Source: JBFAPK01 sp040676675 (lineage in GTDB: Bacteria > Actinomycetota > Actinomycetes > Mycobacteriales > Micromonosporaceae). From it: a DNA stretch of 64,000 bases. Position numbers and translations under genes: made by a program. The notes beneath the pieces were generated by a model. It worked only from the letters and a program-made list of their open reading frames with translations. It made no database searches and had not been told where the DNA came from. The DNA is taken from assembly GCF_040676675.1 (NCBI RefSeq), contig NZ_JBFAPK010000037.1, positions 25,054-89,053 on the forward strand. The letters are read 5' to 3'. How positions within the stretch are numbered: the first letter of the stretch is position 1; each line of letters begins with the position of its first letter. Below are positions 40,754-49,495 of this stretch, one piece after another.

Positions 40754-41084
40754 GTCTCCATCTTGCCGCACCCGCGGGGAGTCCTCAGCGTTGATCACCC
40801 GGGCCGGCCGCCGGCCGGGGCCGGGCACGACGCCGGGGCCGGGACCGCGCGGGGAGCGGGGACCGGGCGGGCAGCGAGGGCGGGGCCGGGCGCGGAGTGG
40901 GCCGGAAGGTCGCTTCGCGGATCTTCTCGGTCCAACCGGTACGAAGCGGACACTGGGCGACGCCCCCGCACTCCGTCGAACCTCATGTTCCCGTAACGTC
41001 TGTGTAACGAGGCCAATGAACACTGGACCGCCAAGACCATGCTTCGGTCCGGCGGGTACGAGCAAGGTATCGCGAGGGGTTTAC
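40754..41084. other. 331-bp divergent control region of nadE and glnA2
   Basis: A very GC-rich left half (repeated CCGGGGCCGGG, 40800-40905) gives way to an AT-richer right part from about 40920. The only signal I can support is the GlnR-like repeat at 40993-41008. No gene seen. Confidence 0.6.
40993..41008 (+). promoter_or_regulatory. GlnR-like box ahead of glnA2
   Basis: GTAAC-GTCTGT-GTAAC, two half-sites spaced 6 bp, one base off the consensus GTnAC-n6-GaAAC. It lies 77 bp before the glnA2 start. Confidence 0.45.
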
Positions 41085-42434
41085 GTGGACCGTCAGCAGG
41101 AGTTCGTGCTCCGTACGTTGGAAGAGCGGGACATCCGGTTCGTCCGGTTGTGGTTCACCGACGTCCTCGGCACGCTCAAGAGCGTGTCGGTCGCCCCGGC
41201 CGAGTTGGAGTCCGCGTTCGACGAGGGCATCGGCTTCGACGGTTCGGCCATCGAGGGCTTCGCCCGGGTCTTCGAATCCGACATGGTGGCGATGCCCGAC
41301 CCGACCACCTTCCAGGTCTTTCCGTTCGAGGGTGGGGTCAGCGGCGAGAGCGCCCGGATGTTCTGCGACATCCTGCTGCCGGACGGCAGCCCGTCCTGGG
41401 CGGATCCGCGGCACGTGCTGCGCCGGGCGCTGTCGAAGGCGGCCGAGAAGGGCTTCACCTTCTACACCCACCCGGAGATCGAGTTCTTCCTGCTGGAGAA
41501 CGGCCCCAACGACGGTTCGCCGCCGATACCGGTCGACACCGGCAACTACTTCGAGCACACCACCCACGCCGTGGCGCGCGACTTCCGCCGCCAGGCCGTG
41601 CTGGCGCTGGAGCGGATCGGCATCTCGGTGGAGTTCAGCCACCACGAGGTGGCCCCCGGGCAGCAGGAGATCGACCTGCGCTACGCCGACGCGCTCACCA
41701 CCGCCGACAACATCATGACCTTCCGGCATGTGATCAAGGAGGTCGCGCTCTCCACCGGCGTGCGGGCGAGCTTCATGCCCAAGCCCTTCACCGACCAGCC
41801 CGGCAGCGGCATGCACACCCACCTCTCCCTCTTCGAGGGCGAGCGCAACGCGTTCCACGACGCCAGCGACCCGAGCAAGCTCTCCAAGGTCGCCCGGGCC
41901 TTCATCGCCGGGCTGCTCACCCACGCCCGCGAGTACACCGCGGTGACCAACCAGTGGGTCAACTCGTACAAGCGGCTCTTCCCGCAGGCGCTGCCCGACC
42001 GGATCACCGAGTCCCCGGCGTACGTCTGCTGGGGGCACCTGAACCGGTCCGCGCTGGTCCGCGTTCCCGCGTACGGCAAGCCGAACTCGGCCCGGGTGGA
42101 GGTGCGCTCGCTCGACTCGGCCACCAACCCGTACCTGGCCTTCGCCGTGCTGCTCGGCGCCGGGCTCAAGGGGATCGAGGAGGGCTACGAGCTGCCGCCG
42201 GGGGCCGAGGACGACGTCTGGTCGCTCTCCAACGCCGAGCGCAAGGCCCTCGGGTACGAGCCGCTGCCGGAGAACCTCGCCGAGGCGATCGACGTGATGG
42301 CCGGCTCGGAGCTGATCGCCGAGGTGCTCGGCGAGCACGTCTTCGACTACTTCCTGCGCAACAAGCGGGCCGAGTGGGAGCAGTACCGCCGCGAGGTCAC
42401 GCCGTACGAGCGCCAGCGCTATCTGGCGCTGTAG
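41085..42434 (+). CDS. glnA2: glutamine synthetase family protein (GlnA2 type)
   Basis: 449 residues. GS beta-grasp and catalytic domains intact: FTDVLGTLKSVSVAP, ESDMVAMPDPTTFQ, SFMPKPFTDQPGSGMHTHLSLFE (ATP/His site), and RVPAYGKPNSARVEVRSLDSATNPYLAFAVLL. The segment where GlnA carries the adenylylated Tyr reads GYELPPGAED, so GlnE control is not expected. Orthologues Rv2222c and SCO2241 are the GlnA2 group; the Streptomyces enzyme has been described as a gamma-glutamylpolyamine synthetase, so the amine substrate may not be ammonia. GTG 41085 follows GAGGGG at 41073-41078. Confidence 0.9.
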   Translation: MDRQQEFVLRTLEERDIRFVRLWFTDVLGTLKSVSVAPAELESAFDEGIGFDGSAIEGFARVFESDMVAMPDPTTFQVFPFEGGVSGESARMFCDILLPDGSPSWADPRHVLRRALSKAAEKGFTFYTHPEIEFFLLENGPNDGSPPIPVDTGNYFEHTTHAVARDFRRQAVLALERIGISVEFSHHEVAPGQQEIDLRYADALTTADNIMTFRHVIKEVALSTGVRASFMPKPFTDQPGSGMHTHLSLFEGERNAFHDASDPSKLSKVARAFIAGLLTHAREYTAVTNQWVNSYKRLFPQALPDRITESPAYVCWGHLNRSALVRVPAYGKPNSARVEVRSLDSATNPYLAFAVLLGAGLKGIEEGYELPPGAEDDVWSLSNAERKALGYEPLPENLAEAIDVMAGSELIAEVLGEHVFDYFLRNKRAEWEQYRREVTPYERQRYLAL

Positions 42435-42454
42435 CTCCGCGCTCGCGCGGCGCG

Positions 42455-42485
42455 GTCCGGCGCGGGCTCGTCGCCCGCGCCGGAC
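42455..42485. terminator. terminator hairpin after glnA2
   Basis: GTCCGGCGCGGGC (42455-42467) and GCCCGCGCCGGAC (42473-42485) form a 13-bp stem with a 5-base loop between two convergent genes. Confidence 0.75.
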
Positions 42486-42497
42486 GCGTCACCCCGG

Positions 42498-43193
42498 TCA
42501 AGCGGTGGCCCGGCGGATGGTGAGGTAGCCGATCCCGGCCAGGACCAGGGTGAGCGGCACCGGCCAGCCGGCGAAGAGGGTCAGGGCGGACTGGTCGGCG
42601 AACCAGTGACCGATCGCCGCCCAGTGCCGCTGCCAGCTCACCCAGGCGATCGCGCCGCCGCCGAGCACGATGGTGGCGAACCCGAGCACGAAGAGCCCGT
42701 TGACGCCCCAGCGCTTGAAGACCAGGGCCGAGCACATCCCGATCGCGCCGAGGACGGTGAACGGCACCGCGTAGATCAGGATCTGGGCGACCGGGTTGTC
42801 GTCGACCAGGAACGGCAGCGCGAAGAAGCGCAGCGAGAGGCCCCAGCCGCCGGTGGCGGCTTCGAGCAGCCGGCAGAGGTAGAGCAGCACGCCGTAGAGC
42901 AGGGACTCGGCGACGAGCAGCAGCAGGGTCGCCGCGTAGAAGGCCCGCCTGGTCACGCCGAGGCCGAGCGCGAACGGGAAGAACTGCGTGATCACCTGGC
43001 CGTACCCGACGAGCAGGACGATGTAGATGCTCATCACCGCGCCGGTCGACTGGGGCTGGTCGGTCGTGTCGGCGATGGACCAGAAGATGGCTAGGTTGGC
43101 CAGGAAGCTCGCCATGAGGATGCCCCACGGCCAGCCCAGGGTGACCGGCCAGTTGACCAACTGCATGCGGGTGACGGCGAGGACCCGGTTCAT
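42498..43193 (-). CDS. ABC transporter permease-like membrane protein
   Basis: 231 residues with about six hydrophobic segments (VMSIYIVLLVGYGQVITQFF, FYAATLLLLVAESLLYGVLLYL, QILIYAVPFTVLGAIGMCSALVF). No enzymatic motif. It is the third gene of a GntR-ABC-permease operon; ATG 43193 overlaps the ATPase stop (ATGA), so it is the membrane partner. Membrane proteins of this kind pair with YtrA-type GntR regulators in cell-envelope stress exporters. Confidence 0.82.
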   Translation of the reverse strand: MNRVLAVTRMQLVNWPVTLGWPWGILMASFLANLAIFWSIADTTDQPQSTGAVMSIYIVLLVGYGQVITQFFPFALGLGVTRRAFYAATLLLLVAESLLYGVLLYLCRLLEAATGGWGLSLRFFALPFLVDDNPVAQILIYAVPFTVLGAIGMCSALVFKRWGVNGLFVLGFATIVLGGGAIAWVSWQRHWAAIGHWFADQSALTLFAGWPVPLTLVLAGIGYLTIRRATA

Positions 43194-44101
43194 CGGGCGC
43201 CCTCCTTGACGGTCGCACCGCTGTCGCGGCCGCTGCCTCGGGTGGTCATCCGGACCATCAGCTCCTGCAGGGAGACGGGGGTGAGTTCCAGGCCCAGCGA
43301 CGCGGCGCGGTCGCGCTCGGCCGCGTCCAGGGGGCGGCGTACGGTGACCCGCGCCATGTTGCCGAGCTGCTCGCGGTGCAGCTGCTCGCCGGTACCGGCC
43401 AACCGGTCCACGCTCGCGGCCGGCCCGGAGACCGTGACGTACTCGGTACGCAGGCTCTCGGCGCTCTGGTCGAGCAGCAGGCGGCCCCGGTCGATCAGCA
43501 GTACCCGTTCGATCAGGTTGCTGACCTCGTCGATGAGGTGCGTGGAGAGCACCACGGTGCGGGGGTGCTCGGCGTAGTCGGTGATCAGGCGGTCGTAGAA
43601 GATGTGCCGGGCGGCGGCGTCCAGGCCGAGGTAGGGCTCGTCGAAGAGGGTCAGCGGCGCCCGCGAGGCGAGGCCGATGGTGACCCCGAGCGCCGAGAGC
43701 ATGCCCCGGGAGAGCTTGCGTACCGAGCGCCGCAGCGGGAGCTGAAAGTCCTCGACCAGCTCGGCGGCGAACGCCTCGTCCCAGTTGGCGAAGAGCAGCC
43801 GGGCCGCCTCCAGCGCGTGCCGTACGGCGAACGCCTGCGGGTAGGTCTGGCTCTCCTTGATGAAGCAGATCCGGTCGAGCACCTGCGCGTTCTCGTACGG
43901 GCGCTGCCCGAAGACGGTCAGCCGGCCGGCGGTGGCGAAGTGCTGGCCGGTCAGGAGCTGCATCAGCGTGGTCTTGCCGGCGCCGTTGCGGCCGAGCAGG
44001 CCGTGGATGGTGTTGTCGGTGAGCTCGAAGCTCACGTTGTCGAGGGCCGTGACGCGGCCGAACCGCTTGGTCACGCCCTCGGCGCTGACGACCGGGCTCA
44101 C
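43190..44101 (-). CDS. ABC transporter ATP-binding protein
   Basis: 303 residues. Walker A GLLGRNGAGKTTLMQLL, signature region KLSRGMLSALGVTIGLASRAP (degenerate LSRGM for LSGGQ), Walker B LTLFDEPYLGLD, and H-loop VVLSTHLIDEV. The 70-residue C-terminal domain is typical of export ATPases. GTG 44101 overlaps the GntR stop (GTGA). Confidence 0.92.
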   Translation of the reverse strand: MSPVVSAEGVTKRFGRVTALDNVSFELTDNTIHGLLGRNGAGKTTLMQLLTGQHFATAGRLTVFGQRPYENAQVLDRICFIKESQTYPQAFAVRHALEAARLLFANWDEAFAAELVEDFQLPLRRSVRKLSRGMLSALGVTIGLASRAPLTLFDEPYLGLDAAARHIFYDRLITDYAEHPRTVVLSTHLIDEVSNLIERVLLIDRGRLLLDQSAESLRTEYVTVSGPAASVDRLAGTGEQLHREQLGNMARVTVRRPLDAAERDRAASLGLELTPVSLQELMVRMTTRGSGRDSGATVKEGAR

Positions 44102-44460
44102 CGCTCCTCCTCCCCGGAGTCGAGCATCGACTTGATCTCCTGGACCTCGATGCCGAGCTTGCGCGCCTCGGCGAGCAGCGGCTGGACGTACTGCTGGGCG
44201 AACTCCTTGCGCCGGCGGTCCCGCAGCCTCGCGCGGGCCCCGGTGGAGACGAACATCCCGATGCCTCGTTTCTTGTACAAAATGCCGTCGTCGACGAGCT
44301 GGTTGACGCCCTTCGCGGCGGTGGCGGGATTGATCCGGTGGAACGCGGCCAGCTCGTTGGTCGAGGGGACCTGCCCCTCCTCCGGGATGCTGCCGTCGAT
44401 GATCGCGTTGGCCAGAAGCTCCGCGACCTGCAGGAAGATCGGCCGACCCTCCTCCATCAC
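44098..44460 (-). CDS. GntR-family regulator (YtrA type)
   Basis: 120 residues: IFLQVAELLANAIIDGSIPEEGQVPSTNELAAFHRINPATAAKGVNQLVDDGILYKKRGIGMFV is a GntR HTH with the short YtrA-type tail (KLGIEVQEIKSML). It starts the operon and most likely represses it, releasing it under cell-envelope or antibiotic stress. ATG 44460; upstream lies a 9-bp inverted repeat. Confidence 0.92.
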   Translation of the reverse strand: MMEEGRPIFLQVAELLANAIIDGSIPEEGQVPSTNELAAFHRINPATAAKGVNQLVDDGILYKKRGIGMFVSTGARARLRDRRRKEFAQQYVQPLLAEARKLGIEVQEIKSMLDSGEEER

Positions 44461-44524
44461 GCGCCCCCGGCCAGGTCACGGCCGGGTGGGCCGGACATCG
44501 GGTCGCCGGGGTGGCCGCGGCTCA

Positions 44525-44568
44525 CTGGTTCATTACTCATGTGATTAACCATGTAGCCGATGAACCAG
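44525..44568. promoter_or_regulatory. inverted repeat CTGGTTCAT/ATGAACCAG upstream of the GntR operon
   Basis: 9-bp perfect arms at 44525-44533 and 44560-44568 around an AT-rich core (CATGTGATTAACCATG). It fits the paired-half-site operators of YtrA-type GntR proteins. Confidence 0.6.
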
Positions 44569-44694
44569 GAAGTCAAGGGTGATGCCGGCGGCAGTCGCCC
44601 AACCGACATCCGTCCGGGCGCGCGCGGCCCTGGCCTGATCCGCCGTCAGCCGGCATGCTGAGCGCTCGGGTCGACAGTGGAGGGAGCCGCGAGC

Positions 44695-47600
44695 GTGGCC
44701 AAGGGGCTCGGTTACGGCGACGCGGTGCGCCTGCTCGGGGGCGAGAAGAGCAAGATCGTCGGACTGCTGGACACGCTCGTCGGGGGCGCCATGCTGGCCG
44801 CCGCCGGGCCGGTACCCGGCGTGCTGGGCTGGTTCGACGCCAAGGCCGAGCTGACCCGGGTGAGCCAGGAACTCGTCCGCGGCGCGGCCGAGCGGCGCAA
44901 CGGGCTGTCCCGGTACGGCCGCACCGAGCGCCTCGAAGCCGCGCACGCGGTCATCGTGGTGGTCGCCTTCTTCGATGCGCTCGACGACGTCGACCTGCCG
45001 GTCCCCGCCGAGGAATGGGAGCTGACCGAGGCGGAACAGCTCCAACTCGCCGGGTCCCGCACCGAACGGCGGTACGTCATCTCGCAGCTGTTCGGCACGG
45101 ACACCCCACTGCCCGGCCCCGGCCGGCCCCGCGCGGGGTTCCGCGACGAGCTGCGCCAGTACTACCGGAACTTCGCCGTCCGGCTGGGAAACTTCCTGGT
45201 CGGGCTCGTCGTCTGGGAGCGGCTCGACCCGACCGCGCGGGACCGCCTCCTCGACCTCCTGCACGACCCGGTGCCGGAGTTGGCGGTGCGGCGGTACGAG
45301 GGACTGTTCCGGCGGCTCGCCACCGACTTTCCCGAGGTGGCGTTCTGGGCCGGGCTGGGCGAGCACGAGGCGACCCGGGCCGACGTACGGGAACTCGGCG
45401 TCGCGCTCGCCGGGCTCGAACGGATGCTGCGGGAGATCTCCGTCGGGGCCGCGCCCGACGAGCGGCGGTCCGCGCTGGCCCGGGCCTACAAGGCCGCGCT
45501 GGGCCGGCCGATCGTCGAGTCCGGCGACGTACCGGCCGGACTGCGGGTCCCCACCCTCGGCGACGGGTACGTCCCGCCGCTGTGCCGCATCGCCCCGCTC
45601 GACGCCGGCGCCCGCCCGAGCGACGAGTCCTGGTGGGCCCTGCCCGAGGTGCGCGACGACCTGCCGGACTTCCTCACCGGCTACCTGACCTCCTCCGAGG
45701 CCACCCGGGCGCCGCTGCTGGTGCTCGGCCAGCCCGGCTCCGGCAAGTCCGTGCTCACCCGCGTGCTCGCCGGCCGGCTGCCCGCCACCGACTTCCTTCC
45801 CGTCCGGGTGGTGCTGCGCGACGTACCCGCCGCCGCCGACCTCCAGGAGCAGATCGAGTACGCGATCCGCGCCGACACCGGCGAACGGCTCGACTGGCCC
45901 GCCCTGGCCCGCTCGGCCGGCGACGCGCTGCCGGTGGTGCTGCTCGACGGCTTCGACGAGCTGTTGCAGGCGACCGGGGTCAGCCAGAGCGACTACCTGC
46001 TCAAGGTGGCCGCCTTCCAGCGCCGCGAGGCGGACCAGGGCCGGCCGGTGGTGGTCGTGGTGACCAGCCGCACCAGCGTCGCCGACCGGGCCCAGCCGCC
46101 CGAGGGCACCGTCGCGCTGCGGCTCGAACCCTTCGACGAGCAGCGCGTCACCGCCTGGCTGGAGATCTGGAACGACGCCAACGCCGCGCACTTCGCCGAA
46201 CGGGGCGTACGCCCGCTCGATCCGGCGACCGTGCTGGCCCGCCGGGAACTGGCCGAGCAGCCGCTGCTGCTGCTGATGCTGGCGCTCTACGACGCCGACG
46301 GCAACGCGCTGCGCGCCGCCGGCGAGCTGCGCCGCGACGAGCTGTACGAACGCCTGCTGCGCAGCTTCGCCCGGCGCGAGGTGGCCAAGCTCGGCTCGGC
46401 GCTGCCCCCGCGCGAGTTGGACCTCGCCATCGAGAGCGAGCTGCGGCGGCTCTCCGTGGTGGCCTGCGCGATGTTCAACCGGGGCGTGCAGTGGGTCGCC
46501 GAGCACGACCTGGAGGCGGACCTGGCCGCACTGCCGGTGCTGGCCGGCGGACCCCGGTCGGCCGCACCGGGCGACACCGGCCTGCGCGCCCCGCTGCGCC
46601 CGGCCGAGATCGTGCTCGGCCGCTTCTTCTTCGTGCACCGCTCGCAGGCCTCCCGCGACGACACCCGGCTGGAGACGTACGAGTTCCTGCACGCCACCTT
46701 CGGCGAGTACCTGGTCGCCCGGCTGGTCTGGCTGGTGCTGCGGGACATCGCCGCCCGCGAGGCCGCCGCCACGATGACGCTCGGCGGCGGCGGTCCCGTC
46801 GACGACGACCTGCTGCACGCGCTGCTCTCGTACGCCGTGCTGAGCGGTCGCGCCCCGATCGTCGCCTTCCTCGGCGAGCTGATGTCGACGGCGGGCGACG
46901 AGGAGCGGGAGGCGTACGCCGACCTGCTGGTCCGGCTCTTCCGGGTCGCGCACCAGGGGCGGCCGGGGCGGCGCTTCGACTCGTACCAGCCGCGCGGGCT
47001 GCCCGTACCGGCCCGGCACGCCGTCTACGGCGCCAACCTGGTGCTGCTGGCGGTCTGCGCCGCCGGGCGGCTCACCGGCCGCCGGCTCTACCCGGACCGC
47101 AACGTGGTGCCGAGCTGGTACCGGGAGACCATGCTCTGGCAGTCGCAGCTGGGCAGCCAGGACTGGAACAGCATCGTCGACATCCTCGAACTGGAGCGCC
47201 TGCGCCACCCCGACGGCGAACGCGACATCGCCCTCACCCTCGCGGTCGGCGACGCCCCGCCCGTCGACCCGCTGTGGACTTTTGACATGCCGGTCGGCCC
47301 GCCGTGGCCGGGCCAGAGATCTGCAGACACGTCCTCGACCGCAGAGTATTTTGTGAAGCCGAACCAGTCCTTCGAGCGGCTGAGCAGGGCCGCGTACCTG
47401 CGGTGCTCCCTCGGCGACGACGTGCTGGTGCACGCCTTGGAACCGCTGGCCGAGGCGCTGCCTTATGCGATCAGCGAGTTCCGACCTGGCCGGTATCGGG
47501 GCTGGTCAGTGGCACACGGGGTGCTCACAATGCTGGTCCTCCCGCTGCTGCCGCTGCCGAACCAACAGCGGGAAGATGCCTACCTGAGCTGCGCTGACCT

Positions 47601-48057
47601 CGTCTGGTCAGACGGTGAAGGGAGCATTACGCGGATGCTGATTGATCGACTTGCTACCGATCCGGAGACGCCGACGGAGCTAGCAGCGAAGATCCTCAGC
47701 CAACTCCTGACGGTCTCCGTGCATGGGGCCGAACTATATGATCGATTCATCGCCTGCGCGCTAACCTTCCTCAGGCCTGGTGAACCCGCTACTTCCGAAA
47801 TTGCCGGGCTCCTGCGAGATGTGCTGGTGGCGAACAGGTTTCAGGACAAGACTCTGGCTGCCGAGGCCGTTGTCCGTCTCGTCGAACTGCGTCTGATCAG
47901 CAATCTCGATTGGGTGCCCGAGGCACTGTTCGACTTCGTTGAGGAGCGGCTGGAGTTGCGGGCGCGGGTCGAGCGAATGCTGGGACCGCTGGAGCGCACT
48001 ATCGCCGGGAAACAGGGGCCTCCCGCAGCGGACGAGGCCACTATCTCCGGGCAGTAG
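44695..48057 (+). CDS. NACHT NTPase with N-terminal helical domain (NNH7-like)
   Basis: 1120 residues. About 1-230: helical domain opening AKGLGYGDAVRLLGGEKSKIV, which matches my memory of the NACHT N-terminal helical domain 7. About 330-600: NACHT core with Walker A GQPGSGKS (345-352), Walker B VVLLDGFDELLQ (about 415), and VVVVVTSRTSVAD (sensor), DEQRVTAWLEIW. 600-800: winged-helix/helical region including ETYEFLHATFGEYLVARLVW. 860-1120: C-terminal region of unknown fold, presumably the sensor, with clearly less GC-biased codons than the rest (from about 47280). GTG 44695 with GGAGGGAG eight bases upstream is preferred over GTG 44677. Known: bacterial NACHT proteins of the NLR family can act against phage; this one has not been tested. 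Confidence 0.82.
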   Translation: MAKGLGYGDAVRLLGGEKSKIVGLLDTLVGGAMLAAAGPVPGVLGWFDAKAELTRVSQELVRGAAERRNGLSRYGRTERLEAAHAVIVVVAFFDALDDVDLPVPAEEWELTEAEQLQLAGSRTERRYVISQLFGTDTPLPGPGRPRAGFRDELRQYYRNFAVRLGNFLVGLVVWERLDPTARDRLLDLLHDPVPELAVRRYEGLFRRLATDFPEVAFWAGLGEHEATRADVRELGVALAGLERMLREISVGAAPDERRSALARAYKAALGRPIVESGDVPAGLRVPTLGDGYVPPLCRIAPLDAGARPSDESWWALPEVRDDLPDFLTGYLTSSEATRAPLLVLGQPGSGKSVLTRVLAGRLPATDFLPVRVVLRDVPAAADLQEQIEYAIRADTGERLDWPALARSAGDALPVVLLDGFDELLQATGVSQSDYLLKVAAFQRREADQGRPVVVVVTSRTSVADRAQPPEGTVALRLEPFDEQRVTAWLEIWNDANAAHFAERGVRPLDPATVLARRELAEQPLLLLMLALYDADGNALRAAGELRRDELYERLLRSFARREVAKLGSALPPRELDLAIESELRRLSVVACAMFNRGVQWVAEHDLEADLAALPVLAGGPRSAAPGDTGLRAPLRPAEIVLGRFFFVHRSQASRDDTRLETYEFLHATFGEYLVARLVWLVLRDIAAREAAATMTLGGGGPVDDDLLHALLSYAVLSGRAPIVAFLGELMSTAGDEEREAYADLLVRLFRVAHQGRPGRRFDSYQPRGLPVPARHAVYGANLVLLAVCAAGRLTGRRLYPDRNVVPSWYRETMLWQSQLGSQDWNSIVDILELERLRHPDGERDIALTLAVGDAPPVDPLWTFDMPVGPPWPGQRSADTSSTAEYFVKPNQSFERLSRAAYLRCSLGDDVLVHALEPLAEALPYAISEFRPGRYRGWSVAHGVLTMLVLPLLPLPNQQREDAYLSCADLVWSDGEGSITRMLIDRLATDPETPTELAAKILSQLLTVSVHGAELYDRFIACALTFLRPGEPATSEIAGLLRDVLVANRFQDKTLAAEAVVRLVELRLISNLDWVPEALFDFVEERLELRARVERMLGPLERTIAGKQGPPAADEATISGQ

Positions 48058-48086
48058 CGCGGTCTCCCCGCCCTCGGTCCACGCGG

Positions 48087-48138
48087 ATACAGAGAAAGAG
48101 TGGCTATCCGGCGCGCGGTAGCCACTCTTTCTCTGTAT
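48087..48138 (+). terminator. 20-bp perfect-stem terminator after the NACHT gene
   Basis: ATACAGAGAAAGAGTGGCTA (48087-48106) pairs completely with 48119-48138; 12-base loop, followed by TTTG. An unusually AT-rich terminator for this genome, suggesting acquisition with the NACHT gene. Confidence 0.85.
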
Positions 48139-48215
48139 TTGCGCGTTGCGGCGGCCGACAACCGGGCGCCGGGGCGGGCGGCGTCGCGCGCGGGCGGGAT
48201 GTCGTACCCGGGGCC

Positions 48216-48221
48216 TAGCGT
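48216..48221 (+). promoter_or_regulatory. -10 box TAGCGT for the WYL regulator gene
   Basis: TAGCGT ends eight bases before GTG 48230; no ribosome site. Confidence 0.5.
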
Positions 48222-48229
48222 GCGGGGCC

Positions 48230-48925
48230 GTGAACCGTACCGATCGGTTGTATGCCCTGGTCGAGGAGTTGCGGGCGGTGGCTCCCCGGCCGCGCAGCGC
48301 CACCTGGTTGGCGCGGCGCTTCGAGGTCAGCACCCGCACCGTCGAGCGGGACCTCAGCGCGTTGCAGCAGTCCGGCGTACCGATCTACGCCGAGCCGGGG
48401 CGTACCGGCGGCTACGCCATCGACCGGTCCCGCAGCCTGCCGCCGGTGAACTTCACCGCCGCCGAGGCGGTCGCGATGGCGGTGGCGCTGCACCGGCTCG
48501 CCGGTACGCCGTTCCACCAGGCCGCCAGCACCGCGCTGCGCAAGCTCCTCGCGGTCATGCCCGAGGCGGACGCCGTGGCGGCACGTCGGATCGCCGGCCG
48601 GGTCCGGCTGATCGGGGCCGGACCGACCACGCCGATCCCGGCGCTGCTCGCCGACGCGCTGCTCGTCGGCCGGGTGCTGCGCATCGGGTACGCCGACCGG
48701 GGCGGCGCCACGAGCACGCGCGAGATCGAGCCGTTGGGCTACATCGGCTCGCCCACCCACTGGTACCTGCACGCCTGGTGCCGCCTGCGTGCCGCGCCGC
48801 GCGCCTTCCGGACCGACCGGATCCGTACGGTGACCGCGCTGGCCGAGCCCGCCCCGGTCCGCGAGCTGCGCCCCGGCGACATCGACATCCCCGCCGACCA
48901 GCTGACCCAGCTCCACCTCGGCTGA
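48230..48925 (+). CDS. WYL-domain HTH regulator (YafY-like)
   Basis: 231 residues. N-terminal HTH_11 (TDRLYALVEELRAVAPRPRSATWLARRFEVSTRTVERDLSAL), then a linker and a WYL-type domain (EIEPLGYIGSPTHWYLHAWC, the W-Y-L-H core). WYL domains sense nucleic-acid or nucleotide ligands; in other genomes they regulate defence and DNA-repair loci. It sits just downstream of the NACHT gene, beyond a strong terminator. GTG 48230 follows TAGCGT directly (leaderless). Confidence 0.9.
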   Translation: MNRTDRLYALVEELRAVAPRPRSATWLARRFEVSTRTVERDLSALQQSGVPIYAEPGRTGGYAIDRSRSLPPVNFTAAEAVAMAVALHRLAGTPFHQAASTALRKLLAVMPEADAVAARRIAGRVRLIGAGPTTPIPALLADALLVGRVLRIGYADRGGATSTREIEPLGYIGSPTHWYLHAWCRLRAAPRAFRTDRIRTVTALAEPAPVRELRPGDIDIPADQLTQLHLG

Positions 48926-49041
48926 GCGCGTCCCGGCCGCACCCGATCGCCGGCGAAACACCGACAGCGGGTTGTCGCCGTGCGCGGCGAGGCTCTTGGC
49001 CGAGGCGCCGGTCGGGGGACCGGCCCGGAAGGGGATGCGTC

Positions 49042-49425
49042 ATGTCCACGATGACCAACGGCATCGGCTGGTTCGAGATCGGTACGGAGGACCCGGCCGC
49101 CGCGGAGCGGTTCTACGGGGAACTGTTCGGCTGGACCTTCGCCGCCGACACCGAGGGCGACGACAGTTCGTACCGGATGATCACCACTCCGGCCGAGGGC
49201 GGCATCGGCGGCGGGATCCTTCCGACCGGCGGGAAGATGCCGGGCTACGCGGTCTTCTACGTGGTGGTGGACGACGTGTCGGAGACCTGCCGGCGGGCGG
49301 AGGCGGCCGGCGGCAAGGTGCTGGTACCGCCGCAGGACAACGGCCAACTGGTCTTCGCGCACCTGCTCGACCCGGCCGGGAACCACTTCGCGGTCTACGT
49401 CCCGCCCGCCGGCCAGGACGCCTGA
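49042..49425 (+). CDS. VOC-family (glyoxalase-like) protein
   Basis: 127 residues, two beta-alpha-beta-beta-beta modules: GWFEIGTEDPAAAERFYGELFGW and YAVFYVVVDDVSETCRRAEAAGG, ending HLLDPAGNHFAVYVP (the C-terminal metal-ligand region). VOC members include glyoxalase I, bleomycin-binding and ring-cleavage types; the reaction here is unknown. ATG 49042 lacks a canonical ribosome site, with GGGG at 49031-49034. Confidence 0.87.
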   Translation: MSTMTNGIGWFEIGTEDPAAAERFYGELFGWTFAADTEGDDSSYRMITTPAEGGIGGGILPTGGKMPGYAVFYVVVDDVSETCRRAEAAGGKVLVPPQDNGQLVFAHLLDPAGNHFAVYVPPAGQDA

Positions 49426-49449
49426 CCCGGGCGGGGGCGCGCACGGCGA

Positions 49450-49485
49450 CGCCGCCGGCCCCGGTAAGAACGGGAACCGGCGGCG
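49450..49485. terminator. convergent-gene hairpin
   Basis: CGCCGCCGG (49450-49458) pairs with CCGGCGGCG (49477-49485) between the VOC gene and the secreted repeat protein gene. Confidence 0.5.
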
Positions 49486-49495
49486 ACTCCGCGCG

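Noticed and set aside
44545..47433. Long minus-strand frame over the NACHT gene
   Set aside because: No ribosome site or recognisable domain; the plus-strand NACHT motifs account for the region.
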